A stretch of DNA of 64,000 bases from assembly GCA_029204225.1 (NCBI GenBank), contig CM055108.1, positions 4,808,806 to 4,872,805 of the forward strand, read 5' to 3'. The stretch's first letter is position 1, and every line of letters starts with the position of its first letter. The position numbers and the translations under genes are program-made. The notes beneath the pieces are model-generated. The model had not been told where the DNA came from. It did not search any database and saw nothing but the letters and a program-made list of their open reading frames with translations. This document shows positions 21,201 through 31,418 of the stretch, in pieces. The DNA comes from Diphasiastrum complanatum. Taxonomy: Eukaryota > Streptophyta > Lycopodiopsida > Lycopodiales > Lycopodiaceae.

Positions 21201-22343
21201 TTTAGCCTATCACTAATGATTCTTGTGCTCTCAGACTCGGCTCTCAACTTCATCTATGCTAGAAGCCCTTTTCAGTGGAGAGGTTCTGCATCAACACCTT
21301 GGGGCATGGCATCAGCTAACAAGCAAGCTGTTGAAATAGCTTCAGCCCAGAAATTCTTGGTGAGTTGAGCATTTGACATCATTGATCATATTTTATTGAG
21401 TAATGTTCGGTTCTTCTTTTTGGCTACTCCATTCTGCTATGGTGTGTAGCTGGTGGTGAACTGATGATGAATGTCAAATAGTTGGACATTTCGTCTAACA
21501 GGAACTCTCCACCACTGTTTATACGTAGGGTCTTGAGTCGTTGACCAGTCTGTGTCTCAACAAACTATTTGAAATCTTTGAAACAGTTGAATGACTCATA
21601 CTTGTTCTTAATAAACATAATGCTCGTAAATCTCAAATAATCATCGATAAAAGTGATAAATATAGTGCTAAACCTAGAGATGGAACAGTCATAGGGCCAC
21701 ATAGATCAATATGTATCAATTCTAGAATGGACTTAGCTCTAGTGGCTTGTCCTTTTGGAAATCTTGATCTAGGCTATTTGCCTAGTAGTGCTAGTAGGAA
21801 CATCTCATAGACGTGTCAAATGTTAGTGGAGGCAGTATTAATGTTTGAATACTTGACCATATTGTTATAATGCATGTACAAGATTGATCTCATGTTTAAG
21901 TGTCCTAATCTTTGATGTCATAACTGGGCATTTGAAGTGTCACATTAGTAGAAAGTGCATATTCGTGACCCAAAATGTAAAAATTACCTTCTCTGTTTGC
22001 ATAGAGGACTTCTTTACAGTTCTTATCCAAAATGGTACAAATTGAACAAGGCTCTATAGCCCTGATCAGTGAGCTTGTTGATTGATAATAAATTTTTGGT
22101 CAGTTTGGGTATGTGAAATACATCCTTGAGCAAGGTCAATTTATTATTTGGACGATAAAGGCGAATAGATCTTTTGCCTTCAATCTGTAGTGCACTTGAG
22201 TCATTGAAGTAGACATACTTCGAATTTGCTGATGTGAGGTCTTCGAATAGGGACTCACATGAAGTCATGTGCTGAGAAGCACCGAAATCGAGATACCAAT
22301 CCATTTTATCTCTAATGGGTTCATCTTGTATCATTAAAGTCAA
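21200..22343 (-). pseudogene. pol: Ty1/copia protease and integrase remnant (outer element B)
   Basis: The minus frame 22023-22343 contains WYLDFGASQHMTS (protease; the active Asp-Ser-Gly is Asp-Phe-Gly) and HIPKLTKNLLSINKL. Below it, with many stops, come integrase pieces: ILELIHIDLCGPM, LRINSGGEF, a decayed QNGVAKKKNRT and TKNFWAEAISTACLL near 21300. The gag of the same element lies at 29433-29900, because a 6.9-kb element has inserted between gag and protease. Confidence 0.85.
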
Positions 22344-22348
22344 GGGTG

Positions 22349-22440
22349 TTGGCTCAAATGGTTATCTTGACTTCCAAAGTTTCTTTGGTCTCAAGTTCGA
22401 GCCTCCCCTTGGAAACCAAGAAGCATCTTCTATCCATAGT
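22349..22440 (+). mobile_element. tRNA-derived SINE-like head
   Basis: TGGCTCAAATGG at 22350-22361 fits the pol III A box exactly, and AGTTCGAGCCT at 22394-22404 fits the B box, 32 bases apart. It lies between the zinc-knuckle and protease parts of copia element B. No tail or target duplication was identified. Confidence 0.45.
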
Positions 22441-22481
22441 ATAGTTGGGTCTTCTTGAGAGGTTTTGGCAGAATAAGATCC

Positions 22482-23135
22482 TGTGAGAGATTTCAACTAG
22501 TTTAGTCTAGTTTAGTCACATTTTGGTAAATTGTCAATAAGAGGCCAAAACTCATTTTAGACTTAGAGATAAACTTTTTGAAGTTATATTAGTTTAAAAT
22601 ACATTCAATAAACATTTTTGGAAAGTGTGGAAAAGTTGGTAGTCGAGTTTGAGAGAGATTCAAATTTGAACTTTGGGTACATTGAATCTAGACCCAAAAA
22701 TAGTAGGGTTTACATTTTGGAGGGAAAGCCAAGTGGCCAAATAGGGTTTGGAAACTCTATAAAAGGATGTAACTCATGGAGAGACACATCTTCTCTCTTC
22801 TATCTCTCATTTCATCATTATACATGGTTCTCTTTGGGTTCTACTATTCATTGGTGCACTATCTTGGTGTCATCTTGCAATTCTATGTGTAGAATGATCA
22901 TTTATTGCTATTTTCGGTTCCATACGTGTGAAATACAGTAGGGTACTATAATTGTATGGACAGCAAGCATATTTTATGTTTTGGTTCATGTTTGATCAAT
23001 ATCTCTTAGAGTTTGCATCTCATTTTGTATGTAGATGCTGATTTTTCTACATTGACAAGATTGTTGGTTTGCTCCTTATTGTAACCAAAGATTTGGGACA
23101 TGGATTGGATCTTGAATGATCTGAAATCCTTCACA
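22482..23135 (+). mobile_element. 5' LTR of family N element
   Basis: Starts TGTGAGAGATTTC and ends CCTTCACA, directly before the PBS. CTATAAAAGG at about 22757-22766 is a plausible TATA box. Confidence 0.92.
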
Positions 23136-23147
23136 TGGTATCAGAGC
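23136..23147 (+). promoter_or_regulatory. tRNA primer binding site of family N
   Basis: An exact TGGTATCAGAGC abuts the LTR end. Confidence 0.9.
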
Positions 23148-23735
23148 TCTTGTGTTTCAGGTTATTAAAGGATCAGCCATCTTTAGCAAGGATTTGGAGG
23201 AGTTACCAATGCTAGAGCATGCTAGATTGATCTCTACTCAAAAATCAGCATTTTTGCATGTGTAGAATTGATCTTTTGTAGGTCAAAACTCAATATAGGG
23301 TTAGATACTTGATCAATTCCGATTTCACACTTGGTTTACAAGAATTAGATGACTTTTGGTGCATTAGGAAGGTCTCATTGGAGTCTACAAGAAGATACAT
23401 CAAGTTTCTAGAAATTGCATGTAGAATTTGAGATATTCAATTTTTTGTGATTTTGTCACAACCCTAATTTTGATTGGATCTCTAGTTTGTGAGGTTACTG
23501 AACTTCATTTGAGTGTGTTTCAATCTTAGGAAGTGGCAAGAATCATTAGATTGAGGATAGATCATAGGTTGATCAAGATTTCACTATTCTATGTGTTGAT
23601 TTTCTAGTTAGAAGTGCTAGAAGAGATTTGAGAGGTTCCATATCTTTGTGATTTCTTCTTGAGTTCATTTTCTGACATTCAAGAGAGTGCTTTGTGCATT
23701 GGAACAGGTTGAAAGAGAAAATCAGTCACTTCAAC

Positions 23736-25880
23736 ATGGCTAGAAGTGATGGATTTATGCTGGAGAGCAATGATAGGCTTACCTCAATCAACTATTCTAC
23801 TTGGAAGGTGAGGATGGAGTCCTTATTGGAGATGAATGAGTTGATGGAGATTGTTGTAGGTTTGGAGGAGAGACCAGCAACTCAACAAGATCAAGTGAGG
23901 TATGACAAGAGAGCAAAGAAAGCTCTACACATGATCAAGTTGAATGTTACCAATGAATTTCTCAAGGAAGTTGGTAAGTGCACATCATCTTTGGAGGCTT
24001 GGGAAGCTTTGAAGAAGCTTTATGAATCCAAGTCTACATCAAGAGTGCTTACTCTTAGGAGGCAAATCTTTCAAAGTTTTCAAAAGAATGAAGAGAGTAC
24101 TCATGCTTTTGTTTTGAGGGTTAAGGCATTCAATGATGAGTTAGCATGTATTTATGAAAGCATTAAGGAGGTAGAGCTTCTTCAAGTTATACTTAATGGC
24201 TTGTTGGATGATCATGCTAATCTTGTTCAAAGTTTTGCTATTCAAAAGAATTTGCCAAGTATTGTGGATTTGCAAGAGATCTTGGTGAATGAGGAGTATA
24301 GGCTTCAATCAAGAGGAGGTGGATCTACATCGACATCTCATTATGAAGAGGATGCTATGTTCATCAAAGGCAAGTTCAAGGGAAAAGGCAAAGGCAAGTG
24401 GTCTAAAGGGCAAGATCAAGGTGAGACTTCTTCTTTTGGCAAAAAGAAAGATAAGTCTAAGTTGAAATGCTTTTATTGTGGAATCAAAGGGCATTTTGCA
24501 AATGAATGTTTGAAGAAGCAAAGAGATGAAGGTAGCAAGCAAATCAACTTTACTACTAATGATGAGGGTCTAGGTGGTGGTGATTCTCTTTTGATGTGTT
24601 CTTCAAGTCCAATATCAAGTGAAGGTGACAAAGATTCATGGTGGATTGATAGTGGAGCTAGCTCACACATGACTAGTCACAAGGAGTTCTTTACTTCTTT
24701 GGTCACCTATGATGGAGCCAAGAAAGCAATTCACATGGCCAATGGTGGTGAGTGTGTGATTGAAGGTATTGGTTCAATTCCTATTTGTCTCTCTACTAAT
24801 AGGAAAGCAAGACTTGATGGTGTTCTTTACATTCCTTCACTTTCAAAGAATTTGATAAGTGTTGGTCAAATGATAAAGAAAGGATACATGGTAAAGTTTG
24901 GTGGTGATGCTTGTTTCATTACAAAGGAAGAAATCTTGGTTGCTAGGGGCAATAGACAAGGTAAACTTTTCAAGCTTGATGCTTTTGTTATGGCTAACAA
25001 AAAGGATGGAATGGAAAAGGAAATTGGTCTCAACTTTCCAAAGTTACCTTTTAGCATCAATAAGATTGGTGGATTTTATGCAAAGTCTAACAAGCTTCCT
25101 TATGCTAGATCTAGGTCAAGATCTAATATGCTTCTTGGAGATGTTCATCTTTGTGCTAACTTGGCTAGTCTTGAGGATAATGATGGTGTTTCAATGGTTC
25201 TTCATGGCAAGTGCAAGCATGCAAAAGGTAAGGAAAGAGCTAACTTCATCAATGGAGGTGAAGGTTCTTCCTTGGAAAAGATTGTTGCTAATGATTTCTT
25301 TGATCATATGGAAAAGGATGTTGCTAGGTGCATGCATGAAGGAGGTGGTTCTTCTACATTCTTTTGTTATGATTTCAAGAAAGTCATTTTTCCAGCAAGT
25401 GGAGTCACATGTCTTCATAAAGAGAGTAGATCAAATGGTTCTATCAAGAGACTTAGTGAGGGAGATAGTCACAAGTCAAGAAGAAGAGAAGTATGTGAAG
25501 AGTTCAAAGTAGGATGTACTTTGAATGATGTCATTGTGAATGGTAGTGAGGAAGAATCATTATCATATGAGTCATTACCTAAAACATTAAGTAGAAGTTC
25601 TTGTTTGAAAAAAGAGAGTACTTCAATCATCCTTATGTTGAAGGTACTAATCATATTTTTGATGGCTTCTAATATTTTTGAGGTTTCTACTTCTTATGAT
25701 GCAATCATTAAGAGGGAGCCTTATGAAGGAAAGAGCAATGGAAGATTGGTTCTTGGGAAGATCCAAGACATGGATCTCACATCTCTTCATCAACTCAAAG
25801 GATTCTATGATTGTGAATTGTATTTATCGGCCATTTTTAAGGCCGCAAAATTTGCTCTAGCCTCATTTAGGACGGGCTGA
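23736..25880 (+). CDS. gag: gag-protease polyprotein with unfamiliar C-terminal tail, 714 residues
   Basis: Residues 1-220 are copia gag (NYSTWKVRMESLL near the start, then NEFLKEV and LYESKSTSRVL), which packages element RNA. A zinc knuckle CFYCGIKGHFANEC begins at residue 245. The protease has WWIDSGASSHMTS, catalytic Asp305, and LYIPSLSKNLISVGQM. After residue 416 (GKLFKLDA) resemblance to pol stops. In the related element at 31419-32995 the same motif is followed by GAG-pre-integrase (LWHKRLGHPN), but here about 300 residues of Ser/Lys/Glu-rich unfamiliar sequence follow. The frame is open throughout. The last 20 or so codons probably lie in the antisense copia insertion. The start is the first ATG (23736), since upstream in-frame codons lack one. 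Enzymes for mobility would have to come from a relative. Confidence 0.88.
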   Translation: MARSDGFMLESNDRLTSINYSTWKVRMESLLEMNELMEIVVGLEERPATQQDQVRYDKRAKKALHMIKLNVTNEFLKEVGKCTSSLEAWEALKKLYESKSTSRVLTLRRQIFQSFQKNEESTHAFVLRVKAFNDELACIYESIKEVELLQVILNGLLDDHANLVQSFAIQKNLPSIVDLQEILVNEEYRLQSRGGGSTSTSHYEEDAMFIKGKFKGKGKGKWSKGQDQGETSSFGKKKDKSKLKCFYCGIKGHFANECLKKQRDEGSKQINFTTNDEGLGGGDSLLMCSSSPISSEGDKDSWWIDSGASSHMTSHKEFFTSLVTYDGAKKAIHMANGGECVIEGIGSIPICLSTNRKARLDGVLYIPSLSKNLISVGQMIKKGYMVKFGGDACFITKEEILVARGNRQGKLFKLDAFVMANKKDGMEKEIGLNFPKLPFSINKIGGFYAKSNKLPYARSRSRSNMLLGDVHLCANLASLEDNDGVSMVLHGKCKHAKGKERANFINGGEGSSLEKIVANDFFDHMEKDVARCMHEGGGSSTFFCYDFKKVIFPASGVTCLHKESRSNGSIKRLSEGDSHKSRRREVCEEFKVGCTLNDVIVNGSEEESLSYESLPKTLSRSSCLKKESTSIILMLKVLIIFLMASNIFEVSTSYDAIIKREPYEGKSNGRLVLGKIQDMDLTSLHQLKGFYDCELYLSAIFKAAKFALASFRTG

Positions 25881-27290
25881 GACCCAGTTCTAGGAGGACC
25901 GGCACTCTTGGCTCGGTATTACAAAACTTGACCACAAAATATTTTTTGACAGTTTTTTGAAAAGTCAATTTTTTCTTTTAAACTGTTTCTAGCCACTTTA
26001 GGGATGGGCTGGGACTCAATTCTAAGACAAATTTGTGCCGATTTTTCTCTAATAACTGGGTTTTACAAGTCAATTTTTTCAATTATTGCGAACTTAAACT
26101 TCAATATTAGCCCGATTTTCCATGCGAAAATATCGGCTAACATTTCGCGACAAGATTATGTTCGCGAATCTTTCAAGCTTCAACAAGAAAGCCACGAGCT
26201 TCTACAAGAAACTGTTTCGCGAATCTTTTGAGTTGACTACAAGATAAATTTCACAAATCCTTCGCGAATCTTTTGAGATGGTCACGAATAGAAATGTTTT
26301 GAATTCACATTCATTTCTTTCTCATCCTTTGTCAAGTAAACTACACACTTTGTTAGTAGAATCGAGATCTGTCTGATTAGCTATTCTACAGCTCCCTCTC
26401 AAAGTGGGCAGTTGGATTAACCCCAATCTTCTACGCTGCTTCTCGAACAAAGCTTTACTGAGTGGCTTTGTAAAGATATCAACTGTCATTTCCTCTGTGG
26501 GATTTTCGAGTGAAATACAGGATCTTTCGTAAGATAGATTGCTGAAGTATTATCTATTAACAAGACATAAGGTTCAGAAACAGATTCATCAAATCCTTCC
26601 AACATCTGTTTGATCCAAATCAGCCCGTTTGCCATCTTGGCTGTTGTTACATATATCGCTTCACAGGAAAATTGAGCTACTATTGTTTGCTTCTTGCTAA
26701 TCCAGAGTATGGCTACACCAGATGCTAGAGCTCTCGATCTTTCTGTCATGCCCTCCGCCCGAAGAAATGGATGTATGAAACTCAAATAGGGGAAAGCTTA
26801 GTCAATTCCCTTTGCAGTTCCTCCACCGGTGCCTTCTGGAGGGAATTCATCCCCTGTACCCCACCTCCTCCCCTCACTGACCTTCATGCGTGGACTACAT
26901 ACGCCATTACCTTATATACTGCACCCACAGCCACACCCACCTCCATTTCTCCCCAACCGACTACTATCACTTTCTTAGTCCATAGTCTTTCGTTTTCAAG
27001 AGATATTGTAGTACTCTCTTTGCTAACTTCCAATGCAACAATCATGGGTTCTGATTATATTGGATCAGTCTGTATACTGCAAATGCTATATCATGTCTTG
27101 TGTTGTTTGCTAGATATAACAATGATCCAATCAGCATATGATAGGGTGTTCTGGCCATTCGTTCCTCTTCCTTGAGAGTCTGCGAACAATCTGCCTTGCT
27201 CAGTGTTGTTCCAAGTATCATGGGAGTATGCACACCTTTGCATTCGAGCATGTTGAAGTCTTCAATGATCTTTTGATCACTCATGATCGA
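25881..27290 (-). mobile_element. 3' end of a minus-strand copia (RT end, RNase H, PPT, LTR) inserted in family N element
   Basis: On the minus strand: RT-RNase H linker (KIIEDFNMLECKGVHTPM, IGSLLYLANNTRHDIAFAV; 27290-27042), then RNase H (WISKKQTIVAQFSCEAIYV, NTSAIYLTKDPVFHSK; 26785-26486) and its end (TVDIFTKPLSKALFEKQ; about 26490-26440). The purine tract GAGAGGGAG and an LTR starting TGTAGAATAGC (first base at plus 26390) follow. The far LTR end lies near 25830-25880 and was not fixed. Stops and frameshifts are present. The 5' part of this element is absent. Confidence 0.75.
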
Positions 27291-28780
27291 GATGGCAAAA
27301 GGTTGGTTGGAGAAGACTACATGGAACAAATCGAGAGGCAATTTCTTCAAGGCAAGGGAGATCTTATTGGTGAGCTTATTGAGGTTTGTTATGAGCTCAA
27401 GAAGGCTGGACTTATTAGGTTTGATACTCATCTTCACCTACTCTACTTCATGTTGGATGGAAAGTTTGGAATCTATCTTTTGATTTATCATGGTGACATT
27501 GGTGACATTGTTTTCACTAACCTTTGTGGAAGATCGAGATCAAGCATTGATGAGATCTTGTTGGATCTAGATCATATGTTTGAGAGGGAGTATTTTCAGA
27601 GGTTCAGGTCTAAAGATATTCACATCTTTGATATCTTTGATGATCAAGAGAAAGGTAAGCAAGTGGAAGCGACTCCCTTTGCTTTACTCACATGTTTTGG
27701 AGAATTTTCTTGTGTAGATGATGCTATGCAAGTGGATATCGGTTCTCATGGTTTTCATACTGGAAAAGAAAGTAATGGATCTGAAAAACAAAGTTTGTTC
27801 AATGACTTTGATGGTCAAGAGGAAGACCAAGAGGTTGGTCTCAAAGGGCTTCAACAACACAAAAGGAAAGGTGGCAATTTGGAACTAGTCAAGAGCATCA
27901 AAGGAAGGTTATTTGGCAAAGATGTTATAGATCTATTTTTGTAGCTTATTGAAGACTCAAGTAAGGTCAAAGGAGCAGCAAGGAAGTGTTGCTCAAGTTT
28001 ACTTTACTTGTTCTATCTCATGTTTGAGCTATTTCATGTGGATGTGTGCAAATTGTCAAGATATGGACAAACTAGCTACATTGTCTTGCAATATCTTATT
28101 GTTGAACTTGTACTAGCATTCTTGGCTGGTTTTGCTGATGGAAATGAAGCTATTGGAGGTTCATTATATCACTCATCCATGATCAAGTTCTCAAGTGTTG
28201 AGCTACTTGGTGCCAATACTTGGAGATTGTCAATTTTTGGTGAATTCATGGTCATTTTCTTGTGTCAAGTAGATCTTGAAGATGGACTAGTGCAACCTAC
28301 TTGGTTTATGGATTCATGTGGTGCTGGATTTGCATAATTAATGTACTCAGCTACTCATGGATTTCCAAGGTTTGATGGTTTCTTGTGGCAAGATGGAGAT
28401 GGAGGCTCATTCATGGAGTTTTATGGTGGAGACATCTCTAGAAAAGACAAAGTTGGAGGACACAAGCAAGCAAATGGTCATCACTCACATTTACTGTTTG
28501 GTTGCTATAATTTTTCAGAGAGTAATAAGTTTGAAACATGAAGAAATCATTTCATTCACATTCTATTTGGCTCTTCATGTTCTAGTTATATCTTGATGTG
28601 TAAAATTGATGTAAGAAATAGTGAAGCATCCAATTTGGACACTATTCTCTATATCAATTATGAAAGATACTTTAGAACCTTACAAAGAAGATCTATACTT
28701 AGGATGGAGATCATTCTAAAGTTGGATCAAAGTTCTATTGTCAAAACTATGCCAAAACTAGTTGAAGAGGGAGTGTGAGA
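27230..28780 (+). pseudogene. second reading frame of family N (ORF2), unknown function, broken by a few stops
   Basis: The frame from 27230 to 27944 is open, and further in-phase blocks (28008-28337, 28341-28541, 28593-28778) continue to the purine tract of the 3' LTR. Recognisable words are MFEREYFQRFRSKDIHIFDI, DDQEKGKQVEATPFALL, FGEFMVIFLCQVDLEDG, HGFPRFDGFLWQDGDG and MEFYGGDISRKDKVGG. I know no family with these. The sibling at 50888-51990 encodes the same words and differs by a 9-base in-frame deletion at the IFDD site, suggesting past coding constraint. The left end overlaps the antisense copia fragment, so the true start is uncertain. In position it replaces pol; it could be a captured host gene or an element-specific extra protein. 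Confidence 0.6.
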
Positions 28781-29427
28781 GATTTCAACTAGTTTAGTCT
28801 AGTTTACTCACATTTTGGTAAATTGTCAATAAGAGGCCAAAACTCATTTTAGAATTAGAGATAAACTTTTTGAAGTTATATTAGTTTAAAATACATTCAA
28901 TAAACACTTTTGGAAAGTGTGGGAAAGTTGGTAGTCGAGTTTGAGAGAGATTCAAATTTGAACTTTGGGTACATTGAATCTAGACCCAAAAATAGTAGGG
29001 TTTACATTTTGGAGGGAAAGCCAAGTGGCCAAATAGGGTTTGGAAACTCTATAAAAGGATGTAACTCGTGGAGAGACACATCTTCTCTCTTCTATCTCTC
29101 ATTTCATCATTATACATGGTTCTCTTTGGGTTCTACTACTCATTGGTGCACTATCTTGGTGTCATCTTGCAATTCTATGTGTAGAATGATCATTTATTGC
29201 TATTTTCGGTTCCATACGTGTGAAATACAGTAGGGTACTATAATTGTACGGACAACAAGCATATTTTATGTTTTGGTTCATGTTTGATCAATATCTCTTA
29301 GAGTTTGCATCTCATTTTGTATGTAGATGCTGATTTTTCTACATTGACAGGATTGTTGGTTTCCTCCTTATTGTAACAAAAGATTTGGGACATGGATTGG
29401 ATCTTGAATGATCTGAAATCCTTCACA
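28774..29427 (+). mobile_element. 3' LTR of family N element
   Basis: Same 654-bp length and ends as 22482-23135, preceded by GAAGAGGGAG. Confidence 0.92.
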
Positions 29428-29432
29428 GGTCC

Positions 29433-29900
29433 TCCATCCTACTGTATCTTCTTCTTGGCTTCATTGTGCTTGAGAACTCGACAATCCTTGATCTCGTAAT
29501 TGGTTCTCTTGCAATACTTGCAGAAGACTCTGGTCTTAGACTTTTGATGCTATCGATTGTGCTGTTGTGGTTGATGGTCTGAATTAGTCTGCTAAGCTTT
29601 TCTCTTCTTGTCCTTCAAAGATTTCTTCTTCTGGAATAGTTCCTTATTCGAATAGAGAGCGATTGTCTTCAAATTTGACATAGATAAGCTTTTCCTTCTT
29701 ACTTCTTCCTACGATAAGGTTGATACCTTTTGCAGAGACAGATCAGGAGCATTGCTAAGTAGCAATACTAAATTGTCGTAAGAGGGAGGAAGACTGGATA
29801 GAAGAGACATGTTAGCATCTTCATCCGATACTGGCAAACCAATTGCAGCTAACTAATTGAGTAGCTATTTGAATTTGTTTAGATGATCAGTGACTGAGGT
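29433..29900 (-). pseudogene. gag: Ty1/copia gag C-terminus with zinc knuckle (outer element B)
   Basis: On the minus strand: MSERTSVTDHLNKFK, LPVSDEDANMSLLSSLPPSY, then CKYCKRTNYEIKDC, a zinc knuckle in which the His is Tyr. Several stops. The frame runs into the family N insertion at 29427 and resumes as protease at 22343. Confidence 0.85.
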
Positions 29901-30139
29901 CCTTTCACTCATCTTACCCTTTGACAATTCGGCCTACTTTGACTACTTGTCAGACACATCGACTACTCATCCGACACCAACTATTCGACATACATCTAAC
30001 ATCGACAATTCAACTTTGGCAATTAGGCGTATGTCACTATCAACTCCAACAGTCAACTTGAACAATCGGTGGCTCAATAGTACCTTCATCACGACCGGAC
30101 AAAATCTCCAACAGAATCAGATATTGTTCAAAGGCGACT
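29901..30139. other. no gene seen
   Basis: CGAC/CAAC-rich short stretch between the gag of element B and the next LTR, with no family resemblance. Confidence 0.4.
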
Positions 30140-30806
30140 TGTTAGAATTTAGTAATTTTCACATGGTTTTTGATGTATATTAGACATTTATGTGGATCCA
30201 CACATGTGAGGACCTGTCCACACATGTGAAATGACACTTGTAATATTCAGATCTATTTTGATTAGCTTTCATTTGAGTCTAATATGACATCTCCTAAATT
30301 ATAGGAGTTAGGTCCTAGATCGTAGGAATCTAGAAGGTCAACACAAACCACCAATGGATGATGTGGCAAACTTGATAGATCTTATCCAAAGTGGATATGG
30401 ATGAGTACAATGAGCTTTCCCACACATGTTGGATGCAGCTTAGAGAGAGATTATGATGATTTTGTACTTGATCCATGATGGATCCATTATTGAGCTAATG
30501 ATGAGAAACATTGGATTGTGAAGCAATCTTGGAGTTTACACTCTCTTAAGCACTTTCTTTGTGGATGAATGCTAAGTAAATGTTTAGTAAACTATTTCTA
30601 TGTTATCATGCCATACAGTAGCTATACTTCACACGTGTGAAGCCGTGGGTCATCATTTTTTATTGTTCTTGCTTGGAAACACAAAGATTGTCATGCAGAA
30701 GCTAGATTTGGAAGCTAGTCTTGATATAGATCAAGATCCCAAGCTATCAATCACTCTTTGTGATCTTTTGTAGATCAAATTGAGTCCTTTTCTCTGAATG
30801 TTGACA
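30140..30806 (+). mobile_element. 5' LTR (667 bp) of copia element C
   Basis: It runs TGTTAGAATTTAG...TGTTGACA and is followed directly by TGGTATCAAAGT (30807-30818), a PBS variant. CACACATGTG-type motifs recur inside (about 30201, 30220, 30420). Its 3' LTR is not in the window because the element is truncated at about 32995. Confidence 0.85.
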
Positions 30807-31418
30807 TGGTATCAAAGTCAAGTCAAAGAGCTTAGTTGATTATCCAAAAATCTTCATTTTGGTGAAAGCATTGATGCTAGATTCATTTTGAAGGAGGGCG
30901 ACTTTTTCTAATAGTTTACTTGTAATGTTGAGGTTTTGATTAGTGTGGAAAGTTTAGATGTACTTCTCACACGTTTGAGAGGCTGCTGGAGTTGTACTTT
31001 CACCAAAACTTTGTGTTTTTTCAATATTTGAGCTTCAAACAAGTTGTGAAGAGTGAAACTAGTGATGTGCTTATGAAAAACCATTGTTTCCTTTATAGAA
31101 TTGACGAGTAAATGGTGTTAGAAGCTTATTAAACCTACAAATCCTTGAGAGAGAGTTTGAGGCTTATGTTTTTTAGTTCAAGAGTGAAACTAAAGCCATT
31201 CTAAACACCATAGGAAGGCATTGGCACTTCCAAGAATCAAATCCAAGTTTCTAAGTGAATAGATTGTGTAGAATACTCTTTTCCAAATCTTTTTGAGTTC
31301 TAGATCTTGCTTTTTGAGTCTTGTGAGATTCAAGAGAGTAGTATTGTAGCTAAATTCTGAGAAAGAGTGAAGGGAGAGCCTTTGAATAATACATTTGTTG
31401 TACTTGTTACTAGATAGA

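Larger units (their letters stand above)
22482..29427 (+). mobile_element. non-autonomous copia-related LTR retrotransposon (family N), full length, 6946 bp
   Basis: Two 654-bp LTRs (22482-23135 and 28774-29427) differ at about eleven positions by eye, near 98% identity. PBS 23136-23147 follows the left LTR and a purine tract GAAGAGGGAG precedes the right one. Flanks GATCC (22477-22481) and GGTCC (29428-29432) fit a target duplication with one change. The interior encodes gag and protease, then sequence with no resemblance to integrase, RT or RNase H in this orientation. An antisense copia fragment (about 25880-27290) sits inside. It splits minus-strand copia element B. A truncated sibling is at 50888-52637. 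Confidence 0.9.
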
